Below, piece after piece: positions 42,672-50,620 of a stretch of DNA of 64,000 bases. The DNA comes from Hyphomicrobiales bacterium (GTDB lineage: Bacteria > Pseudomonadota > Alphaproteobacteria > Rhizobiales > Rhizobiaceae), in NCBI GenBank assembly GCA_900472485.1, contig UCII01000001.1, positions 307,986 to 371,985 on the forward strand, written 5' to 3'. The position numbers were made by a program, and so were the translations under genes. The notes beneath the pieces are model-generated. The model did not search any database and was not told the origin of the DNA. It saw only the letters and a program-made list of their open reading frames with translations. Positions within the stretch are counted from its first letter, which is position 1, and the number at the start of each line of letters is the position of its first letter.

Positions 42672-43009
42672 TGGAACTCATTTTGTCTATTGCCCTCGGT
42701 GTGATGACGGCTTGCGGGGTCTGGCTGATCCTGCGCCCGCGCACCTATCAGGTCATCATCGGCCTGTCCTTGCTTTCCTATGCGGTCAATCTCTTCATCT
42801 TCGGCGTCGGCGGTGTGAAGACGAATGTGCCGCCGCTGCTTGGCGATGGTACGGCAACGCACGCCTTGGCAGATCCGGTGCCGCAGGCTCTAGTGCTAAC
42901 CGCGATCGTTATCGGCTTTGCCACCACGGCTCTGTTCCTGGTCGTACTGCTTGCCTCGCGCGGCCTGACCGGTACGGACCATGTGGATGGACGGAGTGAC
43001 CGGAAATGA
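42671..43009 (+). CDS. mrpC: Mrp antiporter subunit C
   Basis: 112-residue membrane protein with three hydrophobic helices, homologous to NuoK. Characteristic segments are GVWLILRPRTYQVIIGLSLLS, NLFIFGVG and DPVPQALVLTAIVIGFATTA, the last including the MrpC/NuoK signature. The ATG overlaps the mrpAB stop, and its own stop overlaps the mrpD start by 4 bases (ATGA), so translation is coupled along the operon. Required as part of the hetero-oligomeric antiporter in the inner membrane. Confidence 0.93.
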   Translation: MELILSIALGVMTACGVWLILRPRTYQVIIGLSLLSYAVNLFIFGVGGVKTNVPPLLGDGTATHALADPVPQALVLTAIVIGFATTALFLVVLLASRGLTGTDHVDGRSDRK

Positions 43010-44616
43010 CGGGCTGGTGGCACCATCTCATCATCGCGCCGATCCTCGTTCCGCTTATCGCGGGTGCGCTGCTCGTATTCATCGATGAGCGCTCGCGCAC
43101 GCTGAAGGCACTCATCAGTCTGGCGGCAGCGCTCCTGTTGATGGGCATTGCATTAGCGCTCTTCCGTGCAGAAGGCGGATCGCCGGGGCTAGAGCGCGTC
43201 TATCTCCTCGGAAACTGGAGCGCGCCTTTCGGCATCGTGCTCGTGCTTGACGGATTATCGGCGCTCATGCTGCTGCTGACATCCATCGTTGCCGTGGCCG
43301 CGCTGATATTCTCGCTGGCGCGCTGGCACGCGGTCGGTGCGCATTTCCACACCATGTTCCAGCTGCTGCTGATGGGCGTCAACGGCGCATTCCTGACCGG
43401 CGATCTCTTCAATCTCTTCGTCTTCTTCGAGGTGATGCTGGCGGCGTCCTACGGCCTGCTGCTGCACGGTTCCGGGCCGCTCCGCGTCAAGGCGGGCATG
43501 CACTATATTGCCGTCAACCTCGCGGCAGCGCTGCTCTTTCTCATCGGCGTCAGCCTGATCTATGGCACGGCGGGAACGCTGAACATGGCGGATCTTGCCG
43601 TGCGCATCCCGGAAATGTCGGCCGATCGCCGCATGCTGATGCAGGCGGGCGCCGGCGTGCTCGGCATCGCATTCCTCATCAAGGCCGGCATGTGGCCGCT
43701 CTGCTTCTGGCTGCCGACGGCCTATAGTGCGGCTTCCGCGCCGGTTGCGGGCATATTCGCGATCCTCAGCAAGCTCGGCATTTACGTCATCCTGCGGCTG
43801 ACCATGTTGCTGTTCAGCGCCGGCCCCTCCGCCGGCTTCGGCGCGACCGTGCTTCTCTATGGCGGGATGGCAACGCTGATCTTCGGAACGGTCGGCGTGC
43901 TGGCGTCGCAGGCACTTGGCCGGCTTGCCGGCTTCTCGGTGCTGGTCTCATCCGGCACGTTGCTGATGGTAATCGGTATCAATGACGGCTCCATCTCGTC
44001 CGGCGCGCTGATGTATCTCGTCAGCTCGACACTGACGATCAGCGCCTTCTTCATGCTGATCGAGCTCGTGGAGCGCGGCCAGGATGCCGGCGCCAGCGTT
44101 CTCGCTGTCACGATGGAGGCCTATGGCGATGCCGAGGAGAAGGAACCGGCAGAAGGCGACGGCGTGACCATGCCCGGCACCATGGCAATGCTCGGCATCT
44201 GCTTTGCCGCCTGCGGCATCCTGCTGGCAGGCCTGCCGCCTCTTTCCGGCTTCGTCTCCAAGTTCGCCATGCTTTCCGCTATGATGGGAACCGGCGCGAT
44301 CGGCATTCCGCCGAGCGCCGCCGTCTGGACACTGATCCTGCTGGTCATTCTCTCCGGCATTGCCGCCCTGATTGCCATGACGCGGGCCGGCATACGCACA
44401 TTCTGGAGCTCGCTGGAGGGCACGGTTCCCCGTGTGCTTGTCATCGAGATATTCCCCGTCATGGGCCTGCTCGCATTGACGCTGGCACTGACTATCTGGG
44501 CCGGCCCCGTCATGCAATATATGGATGCGACCATCCGCACGCTCAGCGATCCCAACCTCTATATCGATGCAGTCCGCAATGCCGTAGTCGCGCCCGCAAA
44601 GACGGGAGGCCTGTGA
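43006..44616 (+). CDS. mrpD: Mrp antiporter subunit D
   Basis: 536 residues with about fourteen hydrophobic spans, homologous to NuoM/NuoN. LFNLFVFFEVMLAASYGLLL and FLIKAGMWPLCFWLPTAYS contain the conserved Glu and Lys of the antiporter-like proton pathway. A hydrophilic loop of about 30 residues near 365-385 (DAEEKEPAEGDG) is typical of the D subunit. It overlaps mrpC and mrpE by 4 bases each. Together with MrpA it forms the proton/cation translocating module. Confidence 0.93.
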   Translation: MTGWWHHLIIAPILVPLIAGALLVFIDERSRTLKALISLAAALLLMGIALALFRAEGGSPGLERVYLLGNWSAPFGIVLVLDGLSALMLLLTSIVAVAALIFSLARWHAVGAHFHTMFQLLLMGVNGAFLTGDLFNLFVFFEVMLAASYGLLLHGSGPLRVKAGMHYIAVNLAAALLFLIGVSLIYGTAGTLNMADLAVRIPEMSADRRMLMQAGAGVLGIAFLIKAGMWPLCFWLPTAYSAASAPVAGIFAILSKLGIYVILRLTMLLFSAGPSAGFGATVLLYGGMATLIFGTVGVLASQALGRLAGFSVLVSSGTLLMVIGINDGSISSGALMYLVSSTLTISAFFMLIELVERGQDAGASVLAVTMEAYGDAEEKEPAEGDGVTMPGTMAMLGICFAACGILLAGLPPLSGFVSKFAMLSAMMGTGAIGIPPSAAVWTLILLVILSGIAALIAMTRAGIRTFWSSLEGTVPRVLVIEIFPVMGLLALTLALTIWAGPVMQYMDATIRTLSDPNLYIDAVRNAVVAPAKTGGL

Positions 44617-45092
44617 TGCTGCCTTATCCGTTCCTCGCGCTGAGCCTGATCCTGATGTGGCTGCTGTTGAACGACTTCACGCTCGGTCAGCTTATCCTCG
44701 GCGTCATCGTCGCGGTCTTTGCCTCCTGGGGGATGGCATCGCTGCGGCCTGAAAAGCCGCGGCTGCGGAAATGGTATTTGCTGCCCAAACTCTTCTTCCG
44801 GGTCGTTTTCGACGTCTTGAAATCGAATGCCCACGTGGCCTGGATCATCCTGAGGGGACGCTCGCGCAAGACGACGCCGGGCTTCGTTGTCCTAAAGCTC
44901 AGGGTGCGGGATCAGATCCCGCTGGCGCTGCTTGCGGTTATCCTGACCAGCACGCCGGGATCCGCGTGGCTGGAATATGATTCCAACGACAATACCGTGC
45001 TGCTGCATGTGCTCGATCTCGAAAACGAGGCGCAATGGCGCGATACGGTTGCCAATCGCTACGAGAGCCTGCTGATGGAGATATTCGCATGA
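44613..45092 (+). CDS. mrpE: Mrp antiporter subunit E
   Basis: 159 residues: two or three N-terminal hydrophobic helices (LALSLILMWLLLNDFTLGQL, GVIVAVFASWGMA) followed by a cytosolic domain with LPKLFFRVVFDVLKSNAHVA and STPGSAWLEYDSNDNTVLLHVLD, which identify MrpE. The start overlaps the mrpD stop by 4 bases; the stop overlaps mrpF by 4. Part of the MrpEFG half needed for assembly and function of the antiporter. Confidence 0.93.
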   Translation: MMLPYPFLALSLILMWLLLNDFTLGQLILGVIVAVFASWGMASLRPEKPRLRKWYLLPKLFFRVVFDVLKSNAHVAWIILRGRSRKTTPGFVVLKLRVRDQIPLALLAVILTSTPGSAWLEYDSNDNTVLLHVLDLENEAQWRDTVANRYESLLMEIFA

Positions 45093-45370
45093 GCGCCATG
45101 ATCATCCAGATATCCGTGGCGGCCGCGCAGCTGATGATCGTGGCGGCCATGGCGATTGCTTCCATCCGCATGTTTCGCGGCCCGCGCGCCCAGGATCGCA
45201 TCATCGCGCTCGACACGCTCTATGTGAATGCGATGCTGTTGTTGTTGACCTTCGGCATAGGCACAGGTCGTGTCGTTTATTTCGAGGCGGCGCTCGTCAT
45301 CGGCATGCTGGGCTTCGTTGCAACCGTTGCATTGGCGAAATTCCTGATGCGCGGAGAGGTGATCGAATGA
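45089..45370 (+). CDS. mrpF: Mrp antiporter subunit F
   Basis: 93 residues with three hydrophobic spans. The family hallmark is IRMFRGPRAQDRIIALDTLYVN between the first two helices, carrying the conserved Asp implicated in cation handling. ATG 45089 overlaps the mrpE stop (ATGA); the longer reading from 45035 lies within mrpE and is discarded. Its own stop overlaps mrpG. Confidence 0.93.
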   Translation: MSAMIIQISVAAAQLMIVAAMAIASIRMFRGPRAQDRIIALDTLYVNAMLLLLTFGIGTGRVVYFEAALVIGMLGFVATVALAKFLMRGEVIE

Positions 45371-45750
45371 GCACGCCGTTCGAAAACATACCTCTGTGGG
45401 CCGCTATCCCCGTCGGTGGGCTTCTCGTAATCGGCGCTTTCCTGACGCTCATCGGCGCCATCGGTTTTCTGAGGCTTGGAACATTCTACGAGCGCATCCA
45501 TGCGCCGACATTGGGAACGAGCGGTGGCATCGGGGCAATCATGATCGCGTCGATGATCTTCTTTTCGACTGCGACGCGGTCCCTCGTCATTCATGAACTG
45601 CTGATCGGTATTTTCATCACGGTGACGACGCCGATCACCTTCATGCTGCTCGCCCGCGCGGCGCTGCACCGCGATCGCGCCGAGCAGAACGGCAATGTTC
45701 CGCCTAAGCAATCGCCTCAGGAGACATCGACCGAGGGGCGCCTCTCGTAA
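45367..45750 (+). CDS. mrpG: Mrp antiporter subunit G
   Basis: 127 residues with three hydrophobic spans and a polar, basic C-terminal tail. LTLIGAIGFLRLGTFYERIHAPTL is the MrpG signature and VTTPITFMLLARAA closes the third helix. Last gene of the operon: the ATG overlaps mrpF by 4 bases and no further gene follows on this strand. A terminator was not recognised in the 23 bases before the LuxR relic. Confidence 0.93.
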   Translation: MSTPFENIPLWAAIPVGGLLVIGAFLTLIGAIGFLRLGTFYERIHAPTLGTSGGIGAIMIASMIFFSTATRSLVIHELLIGIFITVTTPITFMLLARAALHRDRAEQNGNVPPKQSPQETSTEGRLS

Positions 45751-45773
45751 CGTTCAATCCGCCCGTTCGAGGC

Positions 45774-45890
45774 TTACAGCCAGCCGAGTGCGGTTGCCGC
45801 TCGTGTTGCTTCGGCGCGGCGATGACAACCCAGCTTGCGGAACAGATTTCCGAGGTGAAACTTCACCGTCCGAAATCGAGCTCTAACGGG
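45774..45890 (-). pseudogene. LuxR-type helix-turn-helix relic
   Basis: On the minus strand a short frame ending at 45774 encodes RTVKFHLGNLFRKLG followed by CHRRAEATRAATALGWL, the recognition helix and final helix of a LuxR/FixJ-type DNA-binding domain. Sequence before the RTVKFHL block no longer matches the rest of the domain, and no receiver or autoinducer-binding domain is present. It is the 3' stump of a decayed regulator gene rather than a functional protein. Confidence 0.6.
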
Positions 45891-45930
45891 CGACAGCCAC
45901 GCAGCTAGGGCTCGGCACCATGCCGTGGAT

Positions 45931-46509
45931 TCACGGCATTTGGCGCTCAAGCACATAGCAGCACTGAACAATGGTTTCGCAGCGCGCCCGCGAGAAAAGC
46001 TCCCTGCTGCCGACTTGGCAGAAGCCCAGTTTGGTCAGCACCCGTCCAGAGGCCGTATTGTCGGATGCGTGACCGGATTCGAGGCTGGACAAGCCGGCGT
46101 CGTTGAAGACGAAGCCGATCAGCGCCTGTGCTGCCTCGAAAGCATAGCCTTTTCCCCAGGCCTCTCTCTCCAGCCAATATCCAAGACTGCCCGCGCTGCC
46201 GACAATGCCATCGACATCGACGACACCGATCATTCTTTCCCCTTGTTCGATGGCGAAGCGATAGGCGGAGCCTTCGGCCCATTCGCGCTGATGGCTGGAA
46301 AACCAATCTTTGATATTGTTTTCGTTCGGCGGATATGAGGCGTTGCTCAGCATGCGCGTCACAGCCCAATCGCTCTGAATTTCGGATGCGCGTTTCGTAT
46401 CGGCGGCCGATGTCGGACGCAGGCGAAGGCGTGCTGTCTCGATGGAGGAGCGATGGATCGATCTTGCGGTCATCATACGGGGTGTCTTGCCAATTTGCCT
46501 AATCTCCAT
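45931..46509 (-). CDS. GNAT acetyltransferase, RimJ/RimL type
   Basis: 192 residues. ETARLRLRPTSAADTKRASEI is the opening of RimJ/RimL-like enzymes; SLGYWLEREAWGKGYAFEAA holds the acetyl-CoA binding motif (W-G-K-G-Y-A) and NTASGRVLTKLGFCQVG the C-terminal strand. Relatives acetylate N-termini of ribosomal proteins or small molecules. Alternative starts at Met12 or Met13 are possible. Between it and the next gene (46510-46702) there is GC-rich non-coding sequence with a GAGGGGCGAACCCCC hairpin near 46618. Confidence 0.83.
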   Translation of the reverse strand: MEIRQIGKTPRMMTARSIHRSSIETARLRLRPTSAADTKRASEIQSDWAVTRMLSNASYPPNENNIKDWFSSHQREWAEGSAYRFAIEQGERMIGVVDVDGIVGSAGSLGYWLEREAWGKGYAFEAAQALIGFVFNDAGLSSLESGHASDNTASGRVLTKLGFCQVGSRELFSRARCETIVQCCYVLERQMP

Positions 46510-46702
46510 TTTTTAGCGTTAGACAATATATTGCCGCAATGGGCGCGCAAAAGCGCCGCCTCTTGCGGGCTTGGCTTGCAGGAAATTGGGACCGGCCGTG
46601 AGAGCGTTCCGTTTACGAGGGGCGAACCCCCTTTCGCGGTCCGGTCCTTCCCCGCCGATCCATGTCCTCATAGCCCTCGCTTTGGCGAGCAAGTCTTGAT
46701 GG

Positions 46703-47404
46703 CTATGATGTCGTCCCTTCCCGCGCATGTCCAAGGAAGCCTGACGTCCGGTCGAGAACAACCTCCATCGCGTGTCTGGCGGCGATACTGTCGCCTGCGG
46801 CGATTGCCTCGGCGACCGCGGCGTGGTTTTCGAGATTGGCCGCGAATGCGCCGACCGTGTGCGGGAAAACGGCATCGAGAATGGATTCGATCGCTTGACG
46901 CAGGCTTTGCAGCACCGGATTGTGCGTTGCTGCAAGGATCGACATGTGAAAGGCCTTGTCGGCGGCGACGGCTGCGGTGGGGTTCTTCTGGTCTCGCTCC
47001 ATGCGGCGGTAGATGTCGAGGATCGCCTGACGTTCCACATCGGTTGCCCGCAATGCCGCCAGCGCGGCAGCCCCAGGCTCGATGATCTGGCGGGCTTCGG
47101 CAAAAGCCATGAGCTCATCGTGCGAGATCCGTCCGCGCGACAGCCACGCAATCAGTTCGCCATCGAGCCACTGCCATCGCTCTCGCGGCTCCACTCGCGT
47201 GCCCGTGCGTTGCCTGACGGTCACGAGACCCTTGGCCGACAATATCTTCGCCGCTTCGCGCACGACCGTGCGGCTGACGCCGAATTCCTGCTCCAATTCG
47301 CCTTCCGAGGGAAGATAGGCGCCGGGCAGTATCTGCCCGGATGCGATGCGGATGCCGAGAGCCTCTACGAGGGCAGTCGTCCTGTTCGGCTTTGTCTTCG
47401 TCAT
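46703..47404 (-). CDS. FadR subfamily GntR regulator (FCD domain)
   Basis: About 233 residues. The winged helix is LPSEGELEQEFGVSRTVVREA with KILSAKGLVTVRQRTGTRV, and the C-terminal all-helical FCD domain starts at LMAFAEARQIIEPGAAALAA, with the metal-binding pattern carried by FHMSILAATHNPVL and ENHAAVAEAI. ATG 47404 (MTKTKPNRTT) follows GAAGGG; a longer reading to 47440 is possible. It is divergent from an MFS sugar-acid carrier, with a 14-base inverted repeat and a TTGTCTTACAA site in between. Expected to respond to a sugar acid or its dehydration product. Confidence 0.88.
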   Translation of the reverse strand: MTKTKPNRTTALVEALGIRIASGQILPGAYLPSEGELEQEFGVSRTVVREAAKILSAKGLVTVRQRTGTRVEPRERWQWLDGELIAWLSRGRISHDELMAFAEARQIIEPGAAALAALRATDVERQAILDIYRRMERDQKNPTAAVAADKAFHMSILAATHNPVLQSLRQAIESILDAVFPHTVGAFAANLENHAAVAEAIAAGDSIAARHAMEVVLDRTSGFLGHAREGTTS

Positions 47405-47471
47405 GCGTCGGCCCTTCACGTCCATCGCCAACGAGACCAATCAGAATGCCGTGACAAAAGCAAATAGCTTG

Positions 47472-47514
47472 TTGTCTTACAAACATCATATGTTAAAGGT
47501 ATGATGTTTGTAAG
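47472..47514. promoter_or_regulatory. FadR-type operator and long inverted repeat before MFS gene
   Basis: CTTACAAACATCAT (47476-47489) and ATGATGTTTGTAAG (47501-47514) are perfect 14-base complements with an 11-base spacer. Overlapping the left arm, TTGTCTTACAA (47472-47482) fits the T-N-G-T-N3-A-C-N-A core known for FadR-subfamily sites. The element lies between the divergent FadR-type regulator and the MFS start at 47531 and contains or adjoins its ribosome-binding region, which suits repression. Confidence 0.65.
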
Positions 47515-47530
47515 GTGCCCTGGAGGGGGA

Positions 47531-48826
47531 ATGAACTTCGAAACCAATGGGGAGGCAGTTCGCCGCATCAATCTGCGCATCCTGCCTTTCCTGATGCTGC
47601 TCTATCTGCTCGCCTATATCGACCGGTCCAATATCTCCGTCGCCGCGCTCGGAATGAACGAGGAACTGGGCCTGACGAGCCAGATGTACGGGCTGGCGGC
47701 CGGCATCTTCTTCGCGACCTATATTGTCTTCGAAATACCGAGCAACATGCTGCTGGCCCGGTTCGGCGCACGCCGCTGGATCGCCCGCATCATGATCAGC
47801 TGGGGCATCGTTGCCGCCGGCATGGCGTTCATTTCCAGCGCCTATCATCTCTATGGAATGCGCCTCCTTCTCGGCGCGGCTGAGGCGGGCTTCACGCCGG
47901 GTATCATCTTCTATCTCGCGAAATGGTATCCGTCGCGCGACAGGGCGAACGCCATGTCCTTCTTCTATATAGGCGCAGCGCTTGCATCGGTCATCGGCTT
48001 GCCGCTTTCCGGCCTGCTGCTCAATGCGCACGGCATTCTCGGCCTATCGGGATGGCGCTGGGTGTTTCTGATCGAAGGCATACCCGCCATCGTCTTGGGC
48101 TTCGTCGTGTTGAAGTTTCTGCCCGATCGCCCGCGAGACGCGGCCTGGCTCACTGCCAAGCAGCAGGATGGCCTCGAGCGAACCGTCGCCGCTGAGGAGG
48201 AGAGGGCGCCTGTCTCGCATCATGCATCCTGGAGTGCCGCCTTTTCCAACGCTCGCGTCTGGATGCTTGCCATCTTTTGGCTGCTTCAGGCCTTCGGGAC
48301 GATCGGCATCACGCTTTTCATGCCGCTGATCGTCAAGAACCTGTCCGGCGGCGGCAATCTGGCGGTAAGTCTGCTTTCGGCGGTGCCGTTTCTGGCTGCC
48401 TGTATCTTCATGTTCTTCAATGGCAGGCATTCCGATCGAACCGGCGAGCGCGCGTTTCATCTCGGGCTTCCGCTCACCCTGGCCGGTGTCTGTCTTCTCG
48501 GTGCGACCCATGCCAGCGATCCACACGTGGCCTACATACTGCTCGTCCTTTCGGTGGCACTCAACTGGGCGGTTATTCCGATCTTCTGGGCTGTCACCAC
48601 CGAGTTCGTCTCGGGAATTGCGGCAGCCGTATCGATCGCGCTCATCAATGCGCTGGCGAATGTCGCAGGCCTCGCCCTGCCGCCGGTGATCGGCTGGATC
48701 AAGGATTCGACCGGAAGCTATGATGTGGCGCTGACGCTGGTGGCTGCCGCGTTGATCGTGGGTGGCCTCCTCGGCATCGTAATCGTCCGCAAAGGTGTGC
48801 CGGCCCTTCGGCTTTCTAAACAATAA
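47531..48826 (+). CDS. MFS transporter, anion:cation symporter (sugar acid) family
   Basis: About 431 residues with twelve predicted spans. LLYLLAYIDRSNISVAALGMNEELGL is the signature of the ACS family (glucarate, tartrate, phthalate carriers), followed by ATYIVFEIPSNMLLARFGARRWIARIM, and the two halves are separated by a polar loop. The ATG at 47531 follows GGAGGGGGA; an upstream ATG at 47501 lies inside the operator and is rejected. It lies directly before the DapA-family and IlvD-type genes of a sugar-acid pathway and is probably the uptake carrier for that substrate, using H+ or Na+. Confidence 0.88.
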   Translation: MNFETNGEAVRRINLRILPFLMLLYLLAYIDRSNISVAALGMNEELGLTSQMYGLAAGIFFATYIVFEIPSNMLLARFGARRWIARIMISWGIVAAGMAFISSAYHLYGMRLLLGAAEAGFTPGIIFYLAKWYPSRDRANAMSFFYIGAALASVIGLPLSGLLLNAHGILGLSGWRWVFLIEGIPAIVLGFVVLKFLPDRPRDAAWLTAKQQDGLERTVAAEEERAPVSHHASWSAAFSNARVWMLAIFWLLQAFGTIGITLFMPLIVKNLSGGGNLAVSLLSAVPFLAACIFMFFNGRHSDRTGERAFHLGLPLTLAGVCLLGATHASDPHVAYILLVLSVALNWAVIPIFWAVTTEFVSGIAAAVSIALINALANVAGLALPPVIGWIKDSTGSYDVALTLVAAALIVGGLLGIVIVRKGVPALRLSKQ

Positions 48827-48837
48827 GGCGAAACGCG

Positions 48838-49734
48838 ATGGCATTCGAACCTGAGAAACTGCACGGTATCCATGCGATCCTCTACGCACTCTTCGATAAG
48901 GAGGAAAAGCTCGACAGGTCGGCGATGAAGCGGCAGACCGAGATTTGCGTGGCGGCAGGCGTGCATGGGCTTGCAGCGCTCGGCCTTGCTACCGAGGTCT
49001 CCAAATTGACGGCCGCCGAGCGCCGGACCGTGATGGGATGGCTTGCCGAGGACAATGCCGGCCGTCTGCCGCTCGCCTTCACCATCTTCGGCACTTCGGT
49101 TGCCGAGCAGGTCGAGCAGGTGCGGCACGCCGAAGCTGTTGGTGCTGACTGGGTGATACTCCAGCCGCCACCGGTCGGCACTTTCGGCGCAGGCGAATAT
49201 ATCGGCTTCTTCGGCCGCGTCGCGGATGCGACGAAGCTACCGGTGGCAATCCAGAATGCCCCCGCCTTTCTCGGACGCGGTCTGACGGGACCGGATCTCG
49301 CCGCATTGCGCGCTGCCCATCCCAATGTAAGGGTGCTGAAGGCGGAGGGCTCGGCCGTCGAGGTCAAGGCGCTGATGGAGGCGATCGGCGACGGCGTGCC
49401 TGTTTTCAACGGCCGAGGCGGCCTGGAATTGCTTGACGGGCTGCGGGCAGGCTGTGCCGGCTATATTCTCGCTCCCGATCTCATCGACTATGCAGTCAAC
49501 GCGTACACTGCCTTTCGCGCCGGGAATGAGGTCAGTGCCGAGGAAATCTATCGAGCCATGCTCCCATCCGCCGTTGCCGTCATGCAGGGGATCGAGCACC
49601 TGATATGCTACGGCAAGCGGCTGTTTGCTGAGCGGGCGGGGCTTACGGTTCACGATCGCGCGCCTGCCATGCGTCCGACACCGTTCGGCGAGGAACTTGT
49701 CGCCTTGCATGCGAAGAGGCTCGGATCTTTCTGA
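48838..49734 (+). CDS. DapA (dihydrodipicolinate synthase) family lyase/aldolase
   Basis: 298-residue TIM-barrel enzyme. The Schiff-base lysine is Lys168 in VRVLKAEGSA and the GxGxxG-like phosphate end is replaced by GRGGLELLDG. The tyrosine that serves as general acid/base in DapA (L-Y-N-x-P) is absent: the strand reads AIQNAPAFLG, with Gln139 in that place. So it is not DapA itself but one of the sugar-acid branch (2-keto-3-deoxy acid aldolase or dehydratase types). Follows the MFS gene by 11 bases and probably acts on the product of the dehydratase at 50621. Confidence 0.82.
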   Translation: MAFEPEKLHGIHAILYALFDKEEKLDRSAMKRQTEICVAAGVHGLAALGLATEVSKLTAAERRTVMGWLAEDNAGRLPLAFTIFGTSVAEQVEQVRHAEAVGADWVILQPPPVGTFGAGEYIGFFGRVADATKLPVAIQNAPAFLGRGLTGPDLAALRAAHPNVRVLKAEGSAVEVKALMEAIGDGVPVFNGRGGLELLDGLRAGCAGYILAPDLIDYAVNAYTAFRAGNEVSAEEIYRAMLPSAVAVMQGIEHLICYGKRLFAERAGLTVHDRAPAMRPTPFGEELVALHAKRLGSF

Positions 49735-49747
49735 AGCCGATCCGCTT

Positions 49748-50494
49748 CTAATTTTTGGATTGCGGCAATTCCAGCTTCTGGACCTCCAGCGCCTCTCGCA
49801 GGAGGTTCTTCATCTGCTCGGCAGCGCCCGGACCATCGGCGCCAGCAATGGCTTCATAGACATTCTGGTGACGGCGTATCCAGCGTTCGTCTTCCTTCGC
49901 CGTTCGTTGCAGTCCCGCCTTGAATACATATTTCAGCCCCGCTGAGATCAGCGACCCCAATGCCAGATAGAAGGCATTGCCGGTCGCTGCCAAAATGGCG
50001 GTGTGAAATGCGAGATCGTACTCGATCTTTTCTTCCGCGGTGGAGGCGAGGGTCATGCCGAGCAGGGCATGTTTCATTTTCTGCAGCGTCTGCGGCGTCG
50101 CGCGCGCGGCGGCAAGCTCTGCTGCTGCCGGCTCGAAGGATTGCCTGAGTTCATAGAGGTCGAGACGCGCCCGCTCGCTGCCATTTTCCGCGCCGAGCCT
50201 CCATGCGAGGACCTGCGGATCAAGCAGAAGCCATTCCGAGTGATCGGTCACTCTGGTGCCGCTTCTCGGGCGGCTTTCGAGAAGGCCCTTGGCCGACAGG
50301 ATCTTGATGGCTTCCCGGATGACGGTACGCGACGTCCCGAAATGGTCGCAGAGCTCCTGCTCCGTTCCCACAGAAGCTCCCGCCGCGAGCGCCCCGCCGA
50401 CGATCCGCTCGCCTAGCGCCTGCACAATCGCGTCGTGGTATCTCTTGTTGGTGCCGAGGCTCGCATCATCGGCGTCCGAAGTCATCCCGGCCAT
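49748..50494 (-). CDS. FadR subfamily GntR regulator (FCD domain), second copy
   Basis: 248 residues. Helix-turn-helix GTEQELCDHFGTSRTVIREAIKILSAKGL, wing SRPRSGTRV, then FCD domain with LRQSFEPAAAELAAARA, LAFHTAILAATGNAFY and RRHQNVYEAIAGAD. It is convergent with the DapA-family gene and divergent from the IlvD-type dehydratase, whose promoter contains TTGTATAACAA. Moderate similarity to the other FadR-type gene at 46703 (shared SRTVxREAxKILSAKGL helix) suggests two related regulators controlling one catabolic module, or one controlling each half. Confidence 0.88.
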   Translation of the reverse strand: MAGMTSDADDASLGTNKRYHDAIVQALGERIVGGALAAGASVGTEQELCDHFGTSRTVIREAIKILSAKGLLESRPRSGTRVTDHSEWLLLDPQVLAWRLGAENGSERARLDLYELRQSFEPAAAELAAARATPQTLQKMKHALLGMTLASTAEEKIEYDLAFHTAILAATGNAFYLALGSLISAGLKYVFKAGLQRTAKEDERWIRRHQNVYEAIAGADGPGAAEQMKNLLREALEVQKLELPQSKN

Positions 50495-50578
50495 CTGCCT
50501 TTCCCAAAAATCGAGACATGTCTAGCGTCCTCAGCCTGTGGTCACAAGCGTCGCCCGCGCTTGACCGTCGTTGCCAAT

Positions 50579-50589
50579 TTGTATAACAA
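50579..50589. promoter_or_regulatory. FadR-type operator candidate before dehydratase gene
   Basis: TTGTATAACAA has the same TTGT-N3-ACAA core as the site before the MFS gene and lies 31 bases upstream of the dehydratase ATG, between the divergent regulator and enzyme genes. The region up to the ATG is extremely AT-rich. A weak outer symmetry (TTGTAT ... ATACAA ending at 50610) surrounds it. Assignment is by motif and position only. Confidence 0.5.
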
Positions 50590-50620
50590 AAAAATAAATC
50601 ATAATACAATAGAGGCGATC

